DNA from: Salinibacterium sp. ZJ450
GTDB taxonomy: Bacteria > Actinomycetota > Actinomycetes > Actinomycetales > Microbacteriaceae
Assembly (NCBI RefSeq): GCF_011751885.2
Contig: NZ_CP061771.1
Coordinates: forward strand, 682,001-746,000
DNA length: 64,000 nucleotides
Reading direction: 5' to 3'
The first letter of the stretch is position 1. Every line of letters begins with the position of its first letter. The translations under genes and the position numbers were made by a program. Shown piece by piece: positions 7,560 to 16,174 of this stretch. A model generated the notes under the pieces. That model was not told where the DNA came from. It did not search any database and saw only the letters and a list, made by a program, of their open reading frames with translations.

Positions 7560-8996
7560 ATGCAGTTTTACGGGGACGAGCCCAACTTCGATCTGACGTA
7601 TTCCGACGTCTTCCTGGTGCCGAGCCGGTCGGGAGTTCGCAGTCGGCTCGCGGTGTCGCTTGCTCCGGATGACGGCACGGGCGCCAGCATCCCGATCGTG
7701 TCGGCGAACATGAACTCGGTGACCGGGCCGCGGTTGGCGGCGACGCTGGCGAGACGCGGCGGACTCGGCGTGTTGCCGCAAGACACTCCGCTGCAGGAAC
7801 TGGATGCCGCCATCCGCTGGGTGAAGGAGCAGCCGGTCGCGTACGACTCGGCGCTGGTGCTTGCCCCCGGGCAGACCGTGGCCGAGGCGCTGCGCTGGTT
7901 GCCGGCCATCGACGGGCACGGCATCGTGCTGAAAGATGGCGAAGAGTTCATCGGCTGCATCCCCGCCGCCCAGCTCGCACACGCCCAGCCGGACGCCGTG
8001 CTCGGCGACCTGGTGCACGGGTCGCTCACCTCGCTCGACGCCGAGGACATCGCCGGGCCCCGCGCCGCGTTCGATCTGATGGTGGACGCCGACATCCACT
8101 TCGCTCCGGTGGTTCGCCACGGCACCGTGATCGGCACACTCAGCCGCACCAGCGCGCTGCGCGGCACCCTGTACGAGCCCGCCGTGGACGCATCCGGCCG
8201 GCTGCGCGTCGCCGCCGCGATCGGCATCAACGGTGACGCCGCGCGCAAGGCGCAGGCGCTCGCCGCGGCCGGGGTCGACGTGCTGGTGATCGACACCGCG
8301 CACGGGCACCAGGAGGGCATGATCCGGGCGCTGCAGGCGGTGGCCGAGCTGAACCTCGGTATTCCGCTGGTTGCCGGCAACATCGTGACCGCCGACGGGG
8401 TCGGTGACCTGATCGACGCCGGCGCCAACATCCTCAAGGTCGGTGTCGGACCCGGCGCCATGTGCACCACCCGCATGATGACGGCGGTGGGGCGCCCGCA
8501 GTTCAGCGCCGTGCTGGAGACCGCGGAAGCCGCCAGGGAACGCGGCGCCCACGTCTGGGCCGACGGCGGCGTGCGGTACCCGCGCGATGTGGCCCTCGCC
8601 CTGGCCGCCGGCGCGTCATCCGTGATGATCGGCTCCTGGTTCGCCGGCACCATCGAGGCGCCGGGCATGCTGGAGCGTGACAGCGACGGCCGCCTCTACA
8701 AGGAGAGCTGGGGGATGGCATCGACCAAGGCGGTCACCGAGCGCTTCGGCCGACTCGACGCCTACGAGCTGGCCCGCAAGACCCTGTTCGCCGAGGGCAT
8801 CTCGAGCTCGCGCATCTACGTGGACCCGTTGCGACCGTCGATCGAAGACCTGCTCGACATGATCACCTCCGGCGTGCGCTCCTCGTTCAGCTACGCCGGG
8901 GCGGCCACCCTGCCCGAGTTCCGGGAGCGGGCGCTGGTGGGCCTGCAGTCGGCGTCCGGTTACGAGGAGGGCAAGGCGCTTCCGGTGTCCTGGTAG
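7560..8996 (+). CDS. guaB1: GuaB1-family IMP dehydrogenase-related protein (probable GMP reductase)
   Basis: 478 residues, matching the actinobacterial GuaB1 group, whose mycobacterial member has been reported to reduce GMP to IMP. The TIM barrel carries the catalytic-loop Cys302 in GAMCTTRMM and the IDTAHGHQ segment. A CBS pair is inserted at about residues 95-220, which could bind purine nucleotides. The start at 7560 begins MQFYGDEPNFDLTYSDV, as in homologues; an ATG at 7482 would add 26 unsupported residues. The gene is divergent from kgd. Confidence 0.85.
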   Translation: MQFYGDEPNFDLTYSDVFLVPSRSGVRSRLAVSLAPDDGTGASIPIVSANMNSVTGPRLAATLARRGGLGVLPQDTPLQELDAAIRWVKEQPVAYDSALVLAPGQTVAEALRWLPAIDGHGIVLKDGEEFIGCIPAAQLAHAQPDAVLGDLVHGSLTSLDAEDIAGPRAAFDLMVDADIHFAPVVRHGTVIGTLSRTSALRGTLYEPAVDASGRLRVAAAIGINGDAARKAQALAAAGVDVLVIDTAHGHQEGMIRALQAVAELNLGIPLVAGNIVTADGVGDLIDAGANILKVGVGPGAMCTTRMMTAVGRPQFSAVLETAEAARERGAHVWADGGVRYPRDVALALAAGASSVMIGSWFAGTIEAPGMLERDSDGRLYKESWGMASTKAVTERFGRLDAYELARKTLFAEGISSSRIYVDPLRPSIEDLLDMITSGVRSSFSYAGAATLPEFRERALVGLQSASGYEEGKALPVSW

Positions 8997-9036
8997 ACGG
9001 GCGGCCGCTCCCAGCCAAGCTGCGACCTTCCCTCGG

Positions 9037-9042
9037 TATAAT
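9037..9042 (+). promoter_or_regulatory. -10 element TATAAT upstream of the small ORF/CNNM operon
   Basis: A perfect TATAAT ends 9 bases before the ATG at 9052. Transcription would start at or next to that ATG. No good -35 hexamer is seen. Confidence 0.55.
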
Positions 9043-9051
9043 CGACAAATC

Positions 9052-9201
9052 ATGGATGACCCTCCGTCTAGTACCGCGCCCACCTCGAGTTCGCCGGTAC
9101 CGACCGATCAGACCGCTACCCCCACCGAGGCCGCGGCCTCGGATGATGCGCTGCCTGCCCATAGTCAGCCGCCGGTGACCGGGGGTGCCGATGTCCGCTG
9201 A
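9052..9201 (+). CDS. Possible 49-residue Pro/Ser/Thr-rich leader protein
   Basis: A short ORF rich in Pro, Ser, Thr and Ala with no hydrophobic stretch or recognised domain. Its ATG lies where a transcript from the TATAAT at 9037 would begin, so it could be read from a leaderless mRNA. Its stop (9199-9201) lies 8-10 bases inside the following membrane-protein gene, which suggests translational coupling. It may be a real small protein, a leader that delivers ribosomes, or chance. Confidence 0.4.
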   Translation: MDDPPSSTAPTSSSPVPTDQTATPTEAAASDDALPAHSQPPVTGGADVR

Positions 9202-10528
9202 AGTGATCATGCTGATCATCGGCATCGTGCTCACCATCGGAACCGGCTTATTCGTCGCCTCCGAGTTCTCACTCGTCAACCTCGACCGCTCCGACCTCGA
9301 GGCGAGGCAGGCTCGCGGCGAGACGCGACTCGGCATGACCATCGCGGCGTTGAAGATCACCTCCACGCACCTCTCCAGCGCACAGCTGGGCATCACGCTC
9401 ACCACGCTGCTCACCGGGTACACCCTCGAGCCGGCATTCAGCGCCTTCTTGCGCGGCCCGCTCACGGCGCTCGGTATTCCCGACGGCGCGGTCTCTGCTG
9501 TCGCCACCATCGCCGCGGTCGCCATCGCCACACTGCTGTCGATGATCATCGGCGAGTTGGTGCCGAAGAACTTCGCGCTGGCGCTGCCGCTGCCCACCGC
9601 GAAGCTGGTGATCCCGTTCCAGGCCGCCTTCACCTGGGTGTTCAAGCCGGCCGTGCTGCTGCTGAACAACACCGCGAATGCCATCCTGCGCGGGCTGGGG
9701 ATCGAGCCCAAGGAGGAGCTGAGCGGCGCCCGCACGGCGGAGGAACTCAGCTCCCTGGTGCGACGCTCCGCCATGGAGGGCAGCCTCGAGGTGGACACCG
9801 CCACGCTGCTGGCCCGCACATTGGCGTTCTCCGATCTCACCGCCCAGGACGTCATGACCCCGCGTCCCCGGGTGGCGAGCGTGCAGCGCTCCGACAACGC
9901 CCTCGCGGTGATCGAGCTGGCCCGCACCACCGGCTACTCCCGATTTCCGGTCACCGATGACGGCATTGACGACGTCGTCGGCCTGGTGCACGTGAAACAG
10001 GCCGTCGCGGTCCCGCGCGAGAAGCGAGCGGATGTCCCGGTCTCGGCGTTGCAGACCGACGCGTTGCGCGTGCCGGAAACCATGCGAGTTGACTCGCTGC
10101 TCGGCGAGATCCGTGGTCGCGGCTACCAGATGGCCATCGTGGTGGACGAGTACGGCGGAACCGCCGGCGTCACCACCCTCGAAGACCTGGTCGAAGAGTT
10201 GGTCGGCGAGGTGTCCGACGAGCACGACCGGTCACGCCCCGACGTGGTGCGCAGCCGCGGCTGGCTCACCTTCCCCGGCAGCCTCCGCCCCGACGAGCTG
10301 AAGGAACGCGCCGGCGTGAGCGTGCCGGACGACGGCCCGTACGAAACCGTCGCCGGGTTCATCATGAGCGAACTCGGCAGCATCCCCGTGGTCGGCGACA
10401 TCGTCGACGTGGCAGCCGGACAGTTCAGGGTGGAACGCATGGACGGCCGTCGCATCGACCGGGTGCGCTTCACGCCCACCGTCGATGAGAACGTCGATGA
10501 GAACACCGAGCAGGGGGAGAACCGATGA
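9191..10528 (+). CDS. CNNM/HlyC-CorC family membrane protein (hemolysin family), first copy
   Basis: About 445 residues. The N-terminal CNNM (DUF21) membrane domain has four hydrophobic segments within about residues 1-180 and the ASEFSLVNLDRSDLEAR and IGELVPKNFALAL motifs. A CBS pair follows (about 205-330, DVMTPRPRVASV and VVDEYGGTAGVTTLEDLVEEL), then the CorC/HlyC C-terminal domain. Such proteins are linked to Mg2+/Co2+ homeostasis; the hemolysin name is historical. The start is ATG 9191 (GTG 9185 is possible). The stop overlaps the next gene by ATGA. Confidence 0.9.
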   Translation: MSAEVIMLIIGIVLTIGTGLFVASEFSLVNLDRSDLEARQARGETRLGMTIAALKITSTHLSSAQLGITLTTLLTGYTLEPAFSAFLRGPLTALGIPDGAVSAVATIAAVAIATLLSMIIGELVPKNFALALPLPTAKLVIPFQAAFTWVFKPAVLLLNNTANAILRGLGIEPKEELSGARTAEELSSLVRRSAMEGSLEVDTATLLARTLAFSDLTAQDVMTPRPRVASVQRSDNALAVIELARTTGYSRFPVTDDGIDDVVGLVHVKQAVAVPREKRADVPVSALQTDALRVPETMRVDSLLGEIRGRGYQMAIVVDEYGGTAGVTTLEDLVEELVGEVSDEHDRSRPDVVRSRGWLTFPGSLRPDELKERAGVSVPDDGPYETVAGFIMSELGSIPVVGDIVDVAAGQFRVERMDGRRIDRVRFTPTVDENVDENTEQGENR

Positions 10529-11568
10529 GCGCCGCCGACTGGTGGGGCATCGCGTGGCTCGGCATCCTGCTCGCCGTCAACGCGTTCTTCGTTGGCGCAG
10601 AATTCGCCGTCATCTCGGCGCGCCGATCGCAGATCGAGCCGAAGGCCGAGGCCGGATCGCGGGCCGCTAAGACCGCGCTCTGGGCAATGGAACACGCCAC
10701 GCTGATGCTGGCGACCAGCCAGTTGGGCATCACGGTGTGTTCGCTGCTGATCCTGAACGTGTCGGAGCCGGCGATCCACCACCTGCTGCAGGTGCCGCTG
10801 GAGTACACCGGCTGGTCGCCGGAGGTCATCGGCACGGTGTCGTTCATCGTGGCGCTGCTGCTGGTGTCATACCTGCACGTGGTGCTCGGCGAGATGGTTC
10901 CGAAGAACATGGCGTTCTCGGTTCCGGACAGGGCGGCGCTGCTGCTCGCCCCGCCGCTGGTGTTCATCGCCCGCGTGTTCAAGCCGATCATCTTCAGCCT
11001 CAACGCGATCGCCAACGGCGTGCTGCGGCTGTTCCGGGTGGAGCCGAAGAGCGAGGCGACCAGCGCGTTCACCCTCGACGAGGTGGCGAACATCGTGGCG
11101 ACCTCGACCAAGGAGGGCGTGCTCAGCGACGCCACCGGCGCGCTCACCGCCGCGTTCGAATTCACCGAGAAGAAGGTGAAGGATGTCGCGGTCGGCATGC
11201 CCACGCTCGTCACCCTGCCGGAGGACGCAACCCCGGCCGACGTGGAGCGGGCCGTCGCCCAGCACGGCTTCAGCCGGTACGTGCTGGTGAACGAGGACGG
11301 GGAACCCACCGGCTACCTGCACCTGAAAGACGTCATCGACCTCGACGAGGACGAATTCACCGAGCCGGTGCCGCCGAAACGGATCCGGCAGCTGATCTCG
11401 CTGTACCGCGACCAGGAGCTGGAAGACGCGCTCGCGACCATGCGCCGCTACGGCTCACACGTGGCGCGGGCCTTCGACGAGCAGGGGACCACGCAAGGGG
11501 TGCTGTTCCTCGAGGACATCATCGAGGAACTGGTCGGCGAAGTGCAGGACGCCACCCGGCGGCGGTAG
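10525..11568 (+). CDS. CNNM/HlyC-CorC family membrane protein, second copy
   Basis: 347-residue paralogue of the preceding gene and coupled to it by an ATGA overlap. It has the same DUF21 membrane domain (AVNAFFVGAEFAVISARR, GEMVPKNMAFSVP) and a CBS pair, but ends after FLEDIIEELVGEVQDA, without the CorC/HlyC C-terminal domain. Tandem long and short CNNM genes are common in actinobacteria, and the two may form a hetero-oligomer. The function in ion balance is inferred from the family. Confidence 0.88.
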   Translation: MSAADWWGIAWLGILLAVNAFFVGAEFAVISARRSQIEPKAEAGSRAAKTALWAMEHATLMLATSQLGITVCSLLILNVSEPAIHHLLQVPLEYTGWSPEVIGTVSFIVALLLVSYLHVVLGEMVPKNMAFSVPDRAALLLAPPLVFIARVFKPIIFSLNAIANGVLRLFRVEPKSEATSAFTLDEVANIVATSTKEGVLSDATGALTAAFEFTEKKVKDVAVGMPTLVTLPEDATPADVERAVAQHGFSRYVLVNEDGEPTGYLHLKDVIDLDEDEFTEPVPPKRIRQLISLYRDQELEDALATMRRYGSHVARAFDEQGTTQGVLFLEDIIEELVGEVQDATRRR

Positions 11569-11614
11569 CGAGGGGTCGGGGCAGCGCGCGTCGGCGGGTC
11601 GAGACCGGATGCTC

Positions 11615-11780
11615 CTCAAGGGCGAGCCGTCGGCTTGGTGAGGTCTGGCAATCGGTTCTTCCGGGTGGGCGGGAAGGACTAAATGCCAGATCTCACGCTC
11701 AAGGCGAAACCGTCGGCTCGGTGAGGTCTGGCAATCGGTTCTTCCTGGTGAGTGGGAAGGACTAAACGCCAGACCTCAGG
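11615..11780. repeat. Tandem duplication of an 83-bp hairpin element
   Basis: Two copies (11615-11697 and 11698-11780) lie between convergent genes. Each folds into a long hairpin: outer stem 11638-11650 with 11684-11696 in copy 1, 11722-11732 with 11768-11778 in copy 2, plus an inner stem of about 9 bp. Copy 1 has a G-T wobble where copy 2 has G-C, and most other differences fall in the loops, so the structure is kept. It may end transcription from both sides. Confidence 0.85.
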
Positions 11781-11801
11781 CACCAGGCCGAGCCACGCGG
11801 C

Positions 11802-12866
11802 CTAAATGTTCGCTCGCAGGTACTGGTCCGGCCAGTAGTCGATCGGCGTGCCGAGGTCGATCGAGGCCTGCAGCGGCAGGTGCGGGTTGCGAATCATCGC
11901 GCGCGCCATCATCACGGCATCCGCCCGTCCGCTCTGCACGATCTCGTTCGCCTGCTGGGGGGTAGTGATCAGGCCGACGGTGCTGACCGGGACGGATGCC
12001 GCGTGCCGCACCTGCTCCGCGAACGGCACCTGGTAGCCCGGTCCCACCGGGACCTCGACCCCGGCCACCAGGCCGCCGGTGGAGATGTCGAAGAAGTCGG
12101 CGCCGGCGTCGCGGGCCAGGCCGGCGACGACCGCGGTCTGCTCGACATCCCAGCCGCCCTCTGCCCAGTCGGTGCCGGACAGGCGCACGAACACCGGAAC
12201 CTTCACGCCCACCTCGTCGCGCACCGCCCGCACCACCTTGAGCAGCAGCCTGGCCCGGTTCTCAAGCGATCCGCCGTACTGGTCATCGCGCCGGTTGGAC
12301 AGCGGCGACAGGAACTGATGCAGCAGGTACCCGTGGGCGCCGTGCAGTTCGACCAGGTCGAAACCGGCGTCGAGCGCCCGCCGCGCCGCCGCCCGGAACG
12401 CCTGCACGATGCCGGCGATGCCGTCCAGGGTGAGCGCAGCCGGTGCCGCGTACCGACCGAACGCCACCGCGGACGGCGCCACCGTCGGCCAGCCGCCCCG
12501 ATCCAGCGGGACCGAGCCGCGCTCCGGCGACCAGGGCCGGTAGGTCGACGCCTTCCGGCCGGCGTGCGCCAGCTGCATACCGATCAGCCCGCCCTGCTGG
12601 TGCACGAAGTCGACGATCGGCGCCCAGGCGTCCCGTTGCGCGTCGTTCCAGATGCCGGTGTCCTGCGGGGCGATGCGGCCCTGGGCGGTGACCGCGGTGG
12701 CTTCGGTGAAGATCAGGCCGGCGCCGCCGGTGGCGAACGAGCCGAGGTGCACCAGGTGCCAGCTGTTCGGGACGCCGTCGACGGCGGAGTACTGGCACAT
12801 CGGGGAGACCCAGAGCCGATTGCGAAGCGTGACGGACCGGATGCTGATCGGATCGAAGAGGTGCAC
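11802..12866 (-). CDS. NADH:flavin oxidoreductase, old yellow enzyme family (YqjM-like)
   Basis: 354-residue FMN-dependent TIM-barrel ene-reductase that reduces activated C=C bonds. Family landmarks are the N-terminal RNRLWVSPMCQYSA segment, with the Cys found in YqjM-type (thermophilic-like) enzymes, LAHAGRKAS, and the active-site ELHGAHGYLLHQFLSP. The phosphate-binding MARAMIRNPH lies near the C-terminus. It is convergent with the CNNM pair across the tandem hairpins and divergent from the NAD(P)HX dehydratase gene. The natural substrate is unknown. Confidence 0.9.
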   Translation of the reverse strand: MHLFDPISIRSVTLRNRLWVSPMCQYSAVDGVPNSWHLVHLGSFATGGAGLIFTEATAVTAQGRIAPQDTGIWNDAQRDAWAPIVDFVHQQGGLIGMQLAHAGRKASTYRPWSPERGSVPLDRGGWPTVAPSAVAFGRYAAPAALTLDGIAGIVQAFRAAARRALDAGFDLVELHGAHGYLLHQFLSPLSNRRDDQYGGSLENRARLLLKVVRAVRDEVGVKVPVFVRLSGTDWAEGGWDVEQTAVVAGLARDAGADFFDISTGGLVAGVEVPVGPGYQVPFAEQVRHAASVPVSTVGLITTPQQANEIVQSGRADAVMMARAMIRNPHLPLQASIDLGTPIDYWPDQYLRANI

Positions 12867-12876
12867 CCGATCAAAC

Positions 12877-12882
12877 TATCGT
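12877..12882 (+). promoter_or_regulatory. -10 element, leaderless nnrD
   Basis: TATCGT ends 6 bases before the ATG at 12889, with no ribosome binding site. Confidence 0.5.
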
Positions 12883-12888
12883 GGCCCC

Positions 12889-13773
12889 ATGAGCGAATGG
12901 ACTGCAGCCGACGCCGCGGCGCACGTGCGGGTGCCGAACGCAGCGGATGACAAGTACTCGCGCGGCGTGCTCGGGGTGCTGACCGGCTCCGACCAATACC
13001 CCGGCGCGGCGGTGCTCGGAGTGGAGGCCGCGCTGCGCACCGGCGTCGGGATGCTGCGGTACCTGGGGCCGGAACGCCCCACCGACCTGGTGCTGCACCG
13101 CCGCCCCGAGGTGGTGACGGTGGCGGGCAGGGTGCAGGCGTGGCTGCTCGGCAGCGGCATGGATGTCGCGGACGGCGCCTCAGGCAGCAGAGACCGGATG
13201 CGGGCGGCGCTCGAGTCCGGCGTGCCGGTGGTGCTCGACGCCGGCGCGCTCGAACTGCTGCCGCTCGCGACCGGGCCGACGATCATCACCCCGCACGCCG
13301 GGGAGCTGGCGCGCCTGCTCGGCGTGCGCCGCGACGAGGTGGCCGGAGACCCGGAACGCTGGGCCCGGGAGGCGGCGGCATCCCTCGGCACCACCGTGCT
13401 GCTGAAAGGCCACACCACCCGAGTGGTGGCGCCGTCTGTGCGCGCAAATCAGCGCTTAGCGCCGGACCTAAGCGCCACTTCGCGCGCACAAACGGCCGGG
13501 ACGGGCCAGACGCTGTACACGGTGACCGCCGCGCCCGCCTGGCTGGCCACCGCCGGGGCGGGTGACGCGCTCGGTGGCATCCTCGGTGCCCTGGTGGCGA
13601 CGCACGCCGACCTGATCGAGGCCGACGACCATGCGCTCGCCAGGCTGGGGGCGACGGCCGCGCTGATCCACGGCCTGGCCGCGACCCGGGCGAGCGCCGG
13701 GGGACCGTTCACCGTGCTGGATCTTGCCGCCGCCATCCCGGTCATCATCGCCGAACTAGTCGCGGGTCGCTGA
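12889..13773 (+). CDS. nnrD: ADP-dependent NAD(P)H-hydrate dehydratase
   Basis: Repairs hydrated NADH/NADPH. The 294-residue protein contains only the ribokinase-like C-terminal YjeF domain; the N-terminal epimerase domain is absent. Landmarks are DAGALELL, IITPHAGELARLL, VLLKGHTTRV and the catalytic ATAGAGDALGGILGAL. Between VLLKGHTTRVVAP and YTVTAAPAW there is an unusual low-conservation segment of about 21 residues, encoded by a 64-bp palindrome (13432-13495) that keeps the frame open. In typical members this spot is a short hairpin loop, so the protein may still fold. The gene is divergent from the old yellow enzyme gene. Confidence 0.88.
   Translation: MSEWTAADAAAHVRVPNAADDKYSRGVLGVLTGSDQYPGAAVLGVEAALRTGVGMLRYLGPERPTDLVLHRRPEVVTVAGRVQAWLLGSGMDVADGASGSRDRMRAALESGVPVVLDAGALELLPLATGPTIITPHAGELARLLGVRRDEVAGDPERWAREAAASLGTTVLLKGHTTRVVAPSVRANQRLAPDLSATSRAQTAGTGQTLYTVTAAPAWLATAGAGDALGGILGALVATHADLIEADDHALARLGATAALIHGLAATRASAGGPFTVLDLAAAIPVIIAELVAGR
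13432..13495. repeat. 64-bp palindromic element inside the nnrD coding region
   Basis: Four nested paired blocks: 13432-13435/13492-13495, 13438-13445/13482-13489 (8 bp, GTGCGCGC), and 13452-13459/13468-13475 (8 bp, GCGCTTAG), around an 8-base loop. The unpaired internal segments are equal in length on both sides (6 and 6 bases). The element sits wholly inside the gene and does not interrupt the frame. Confidence 0.85.
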
Positions 13774-13825
13774 GCCCGGTCGCGAGTGGCAGGCTGGAAG
13801 CACCACACATCAAGGAGTGATCACC

Positions 13826-14128
13826 ATGCTCGTCGCCTTTTCCGTCGCCCCGAGCGGCGGCCCCACCGAGGGAGACTCGCTGCATAACGCGGTCGCCGCC
13901 GCGGTGCGCGTGGTCCGGGAATCCGGACTGCCCAACCAGACCGACTCGATGTTCACCACCATCGAGGGGGAGTGGGACGAGGTGTTCGACGTCATCAAGC
14001 GGGCAACGGATGCCGCGGGCCAGTTCGGCACGCGAGTGTCGCTGGTGCTGAAGGCCGACATCCGACCCGGTCACACCGGTGAAATGCAGGGCAAGGTCGA
14101 GCGGCTGGAGTCTGTGCTCAAGGGTTAG
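13826..14128 (+). CDS. Thiamine-binding protein of the MTH1187/YkoF-like family
   Basis: A 100-residue ferredoxin-like small protein. The AFSVAPSGGPTEGDSLHNAV start, the central FTTIEGEWDEVFDVIKRA segment and VSLVLKADIRPG match the thiamine-binding MTH1187 family, which binds thiamine or a related cofactor. AAGGAG 8 bases before the ATG at 13826 decides the start over a GTG at 13817. It is followed by a short hairpin and an MFS exporter. Confidence 0.8.
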   Translation: MLVAFSVAPSGGPTEGDSLHNAVAAAVRVVRESGLPNQTDSMFTTIEGEWDEVFDVIKRATDAAGQFGTRVSLVLKADIRPGHTGEMQGKVERLESVLKG

Positions 14129-14155
14129 GACGCAACGGTTAGGATGGTGCGTCCT
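14127..14155 (+). terminator. Hairpin after the thiamine-binding gene
   Basis: AGGACGCA pairs with TGCGTCCT across a 13-base loop, directly at the stop codon. No T-run follows, so termination is only probable. Confidence 0.4.
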
Positions 14156-14193
14156 GCGCTCGACGGCGAGCCCTTTATCGCCTCGAACACGGA

Positions 14194-15405
14194 TTGCCAC
14201 CCTTGAACCTCACCCCCGCACGCACGCGTTTCGCGCTGATCGCCCTGGCCCTCGGCGGGTTCGGCATCGGCGCCACCGAGTTCGCGGCAATGGGCCTGTT
14301 GCCCGACCTCGCCCGTGACCTGCTGCCCGACCTGTACGCGGCATCCCCCGAGGAGGCGAACGCCCGCGCCGGCTGGCTGATTTCGGCCTACGCCCTCGGC
14401 GTGGTGGTGGGTGCGCCCACCATCGCCGCCCTCGTGGCTCGCTTCCCCCGCAAGGCCGTGCTGCTCGCCCTGGCCGTCGCATTCACCGTCGGCACGGTGG
14501 CGAGCGCGCTGGCCCCCACCTTTGAGACCGTGCTGGTCGCCCGCTTCCTCGCGGGCCTGCCGCACGGCGCGTACTTCGGCGTGGCCCAACTGGTGGCGGC
14601 CTCCCTCGTCGGGCCCGAGCGTCGCGGTCGCGCGGCCGCGTTCGTGCTGAGCGGGCTGACCATCGCGAACGTCGTCGGGGTGCCGCTGATCACCCTGCTC
14701 GGCCAGAGTGCCGGCTGGCGCGTGTCGTACCTGGTGGTCGCCGCACTGTTCGCGCTCACCTTCGTGGCGGTGTGGCTGGCCGTGCCGCGGCAGCCCGGCG
14801 ACCCCCGGGCGACGCTGCGCCGTGAGGTGTACGCGTTCCGGCGGCCGCAGGTCTGGCTGGCGCTGGCCACCGGGGCGATCGGATTCGGCGGGTTCTTCGC
14901 CGTGTTCAGCTACGTGGCGCCGATCATCACCGAGGTCACCGGCCTCGACGCGGCGGCCGTGCCGATGATCCTGGTGGCGATCGGCATCGGCATGACCGTC
15001 GGTAACTTCGCCGGCGGCCGGGCGGCAGACCACCACGTGATGGGCTCGATCTTCCTGTTCTTCGGCGTGCTCGGCGGGGCGCTGCTCGGGTTGGCGCTCA
15101 CCGCCCAGTTCCTGGCCGGGGCACTGGTCTTCCTGGTACTGCTCGGTTTCGCGTCATCCGCTCTGTCACCGGCGATCCAGACCCGGCTGATGGACATCGC
15201 GGGCGACAGTCAGACCCTGGCCGCGGCCGGCAACCATGCGGCGTTGAACATCGGCAACAGCCTGGGCGCCTGGCTCGGCGGGGTCACCATCGCCGCAGGG
15301 CTCGGATACCTGGCGCCCGCCTGGGTGGGGCTGGCGCTTTGCGCTACCGGCGCCACGATCGCGCTGGTCAGCGTGCTCGCCGGTCGCCGGTCGATCCTGC
15401 CCTGA
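14194..15405 (+). CDS. MFS transporter (DHA1/AraJ-like efflux family)
   Basis: 403-residue permease with 12 predicted hydrophobic helices. The N-terminal GGFGIGATEFAAMGLLPDLA stretch and the loop after helix 2 (ALVARFPRKAVLL) fit the drug/arabinose efflux branch. Substrate unknown. The reading frame begins with TTG codons at 14194 or 14203; no ATG or GTG gives a better start. It is convergent with the response-regulator operon. Confidence 0.82.
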   Translation: MPPLNLTPARTRFALIALALGGFGIGATEFAAMGLLPDLARDLLPDLYAASPEEANARAGWLISAYALGVVVGAPTIAALVARFPRKAVLLALAVAFTVGTVASALAPTFETVLVARFLAGLPHGAYFGVAQLVAASLVGPERRGRAAAFVLSGLTIANVVGVPLITLLGQSAGWRVSYLVVAALFALTFVAVWLAVPRQPGDPRATLRREVYAFRRPQVWLALATGAIGFGGFFAVFSYVAPIITEVTGLDAAAVPMILVAIGIGMTVGNFAGGRAADHHVMGSIFLFFGVLGGALLGLALTAQFLAGALVFLVLLGFASSALSPAIQTRLMDIAGDSQTLAAAGNHAALNIGNSLGAWLGGVTIAAGLGYLAPAWVGLALCATGATIALVSVLAGRRSILP

Positions 15406-15447
15406 GGCGGATCGGGCGCGCGCCCGTGACTCGAAGTGTGCCGGTGT

Positions 15448-16119
15448 CTAGAAGACGCCGGGAGCGTCGGTCGGGGTGAGGATGCCGTCCTGGATGGCGC
15501 GCTTTCGCAGCGCCACCTTGGTGCCCACGTCGATGCCGGCCACCCGGTACTTCTCGCGGATGCGCTTGAGGTAGCTCTTGGCGGTCTCTTCCGAGATCGA
15601 CAGCTGGTAGGCAACCGCCTTCACCGGCTCGCCGCCGCCGTACAGGGCCATGACGCGGCGCTCCTGCGCGCTCAACCGGGGGGTGCCGCCGATCTCGTTG
15701 GCGTTCAGGGCCAGGTCGAGCTCGGCCGAGACGAATGACTCGCCAGCGTACGCGGCACGAATCGCCTCGGCGATCATGCTGGCGTCTTCGGTCTTCACCA
15801 GGTAGCCGAGGGCGCCGGATGCCAGCGCCTCGCGAACCATGTTCGGCTCGGAGTATGTGCTCATCAACACCACCTTGACGCCGGCCCCGCGCAGCGCCGA
15901 GATCTTGACCGACACCGGGATGTTGTCTTTCAGGTCGAGGTCGAGCAAGACGACGTCGACGGGGAAGTCTGGGTGGCTGAGCAGGTCGGGCCAGGTGGCC
16001 ACCGCGGCGACCATCTCGATGTCGTCTGCGGCGTTCCGAATCCATTCCGTCAGCGCACCGAGCAGCATTCGGTGGTCGTCGACGATTGCAAGGCGGATGG
16101 TCTCTCCGGGGTTCGACAC
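15448..16119 (-). CDS. NarL/LuxR-family response regulator
   Basis: 223 residues: receiver domain (1-120) with the acidic pair in VDDHR and phosphoacceptor Asp in VLLDLDLKD, then a LuxR-type DNA-binding domain (about 145-205) with SAQERRVMALYGGG and ISEETAKSYLKRIREKY. The GTG start at 16119 is preceded by AGGAAGGG. It is the last gene after the kinase and kinase-like membrane protein. Its recognition helix closely resembles that of the orphan DNA-binding protein at 18860-19129, so the two may share targets. Confidence 0.9.
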   Translation of the reverse strand: MSNPGETIRLAIVDDHRMLLGALTEWIRNAADDIEMVAAVATWPDLLSHPDFPVDVVLLDLDLKDNIPVSVKISALRGAGVKVVLMSTYSEPNMVREALASGALGYLVKTEDASMIAEAIRAAYAGESFVSAELDLALNANEIGGTPRLSAQERRVMALYGGGEPVKAVAYQLSISEETAKSYLKRIREKYRVAGIDVGTKVALRKRAIQDGILTPTDAPGVF

Positions 16120-16174
16120 AATGGCCCTTCCTGTTACGTCTTGTTAGGTTATCGGTTCAATGTGACGACACCGG

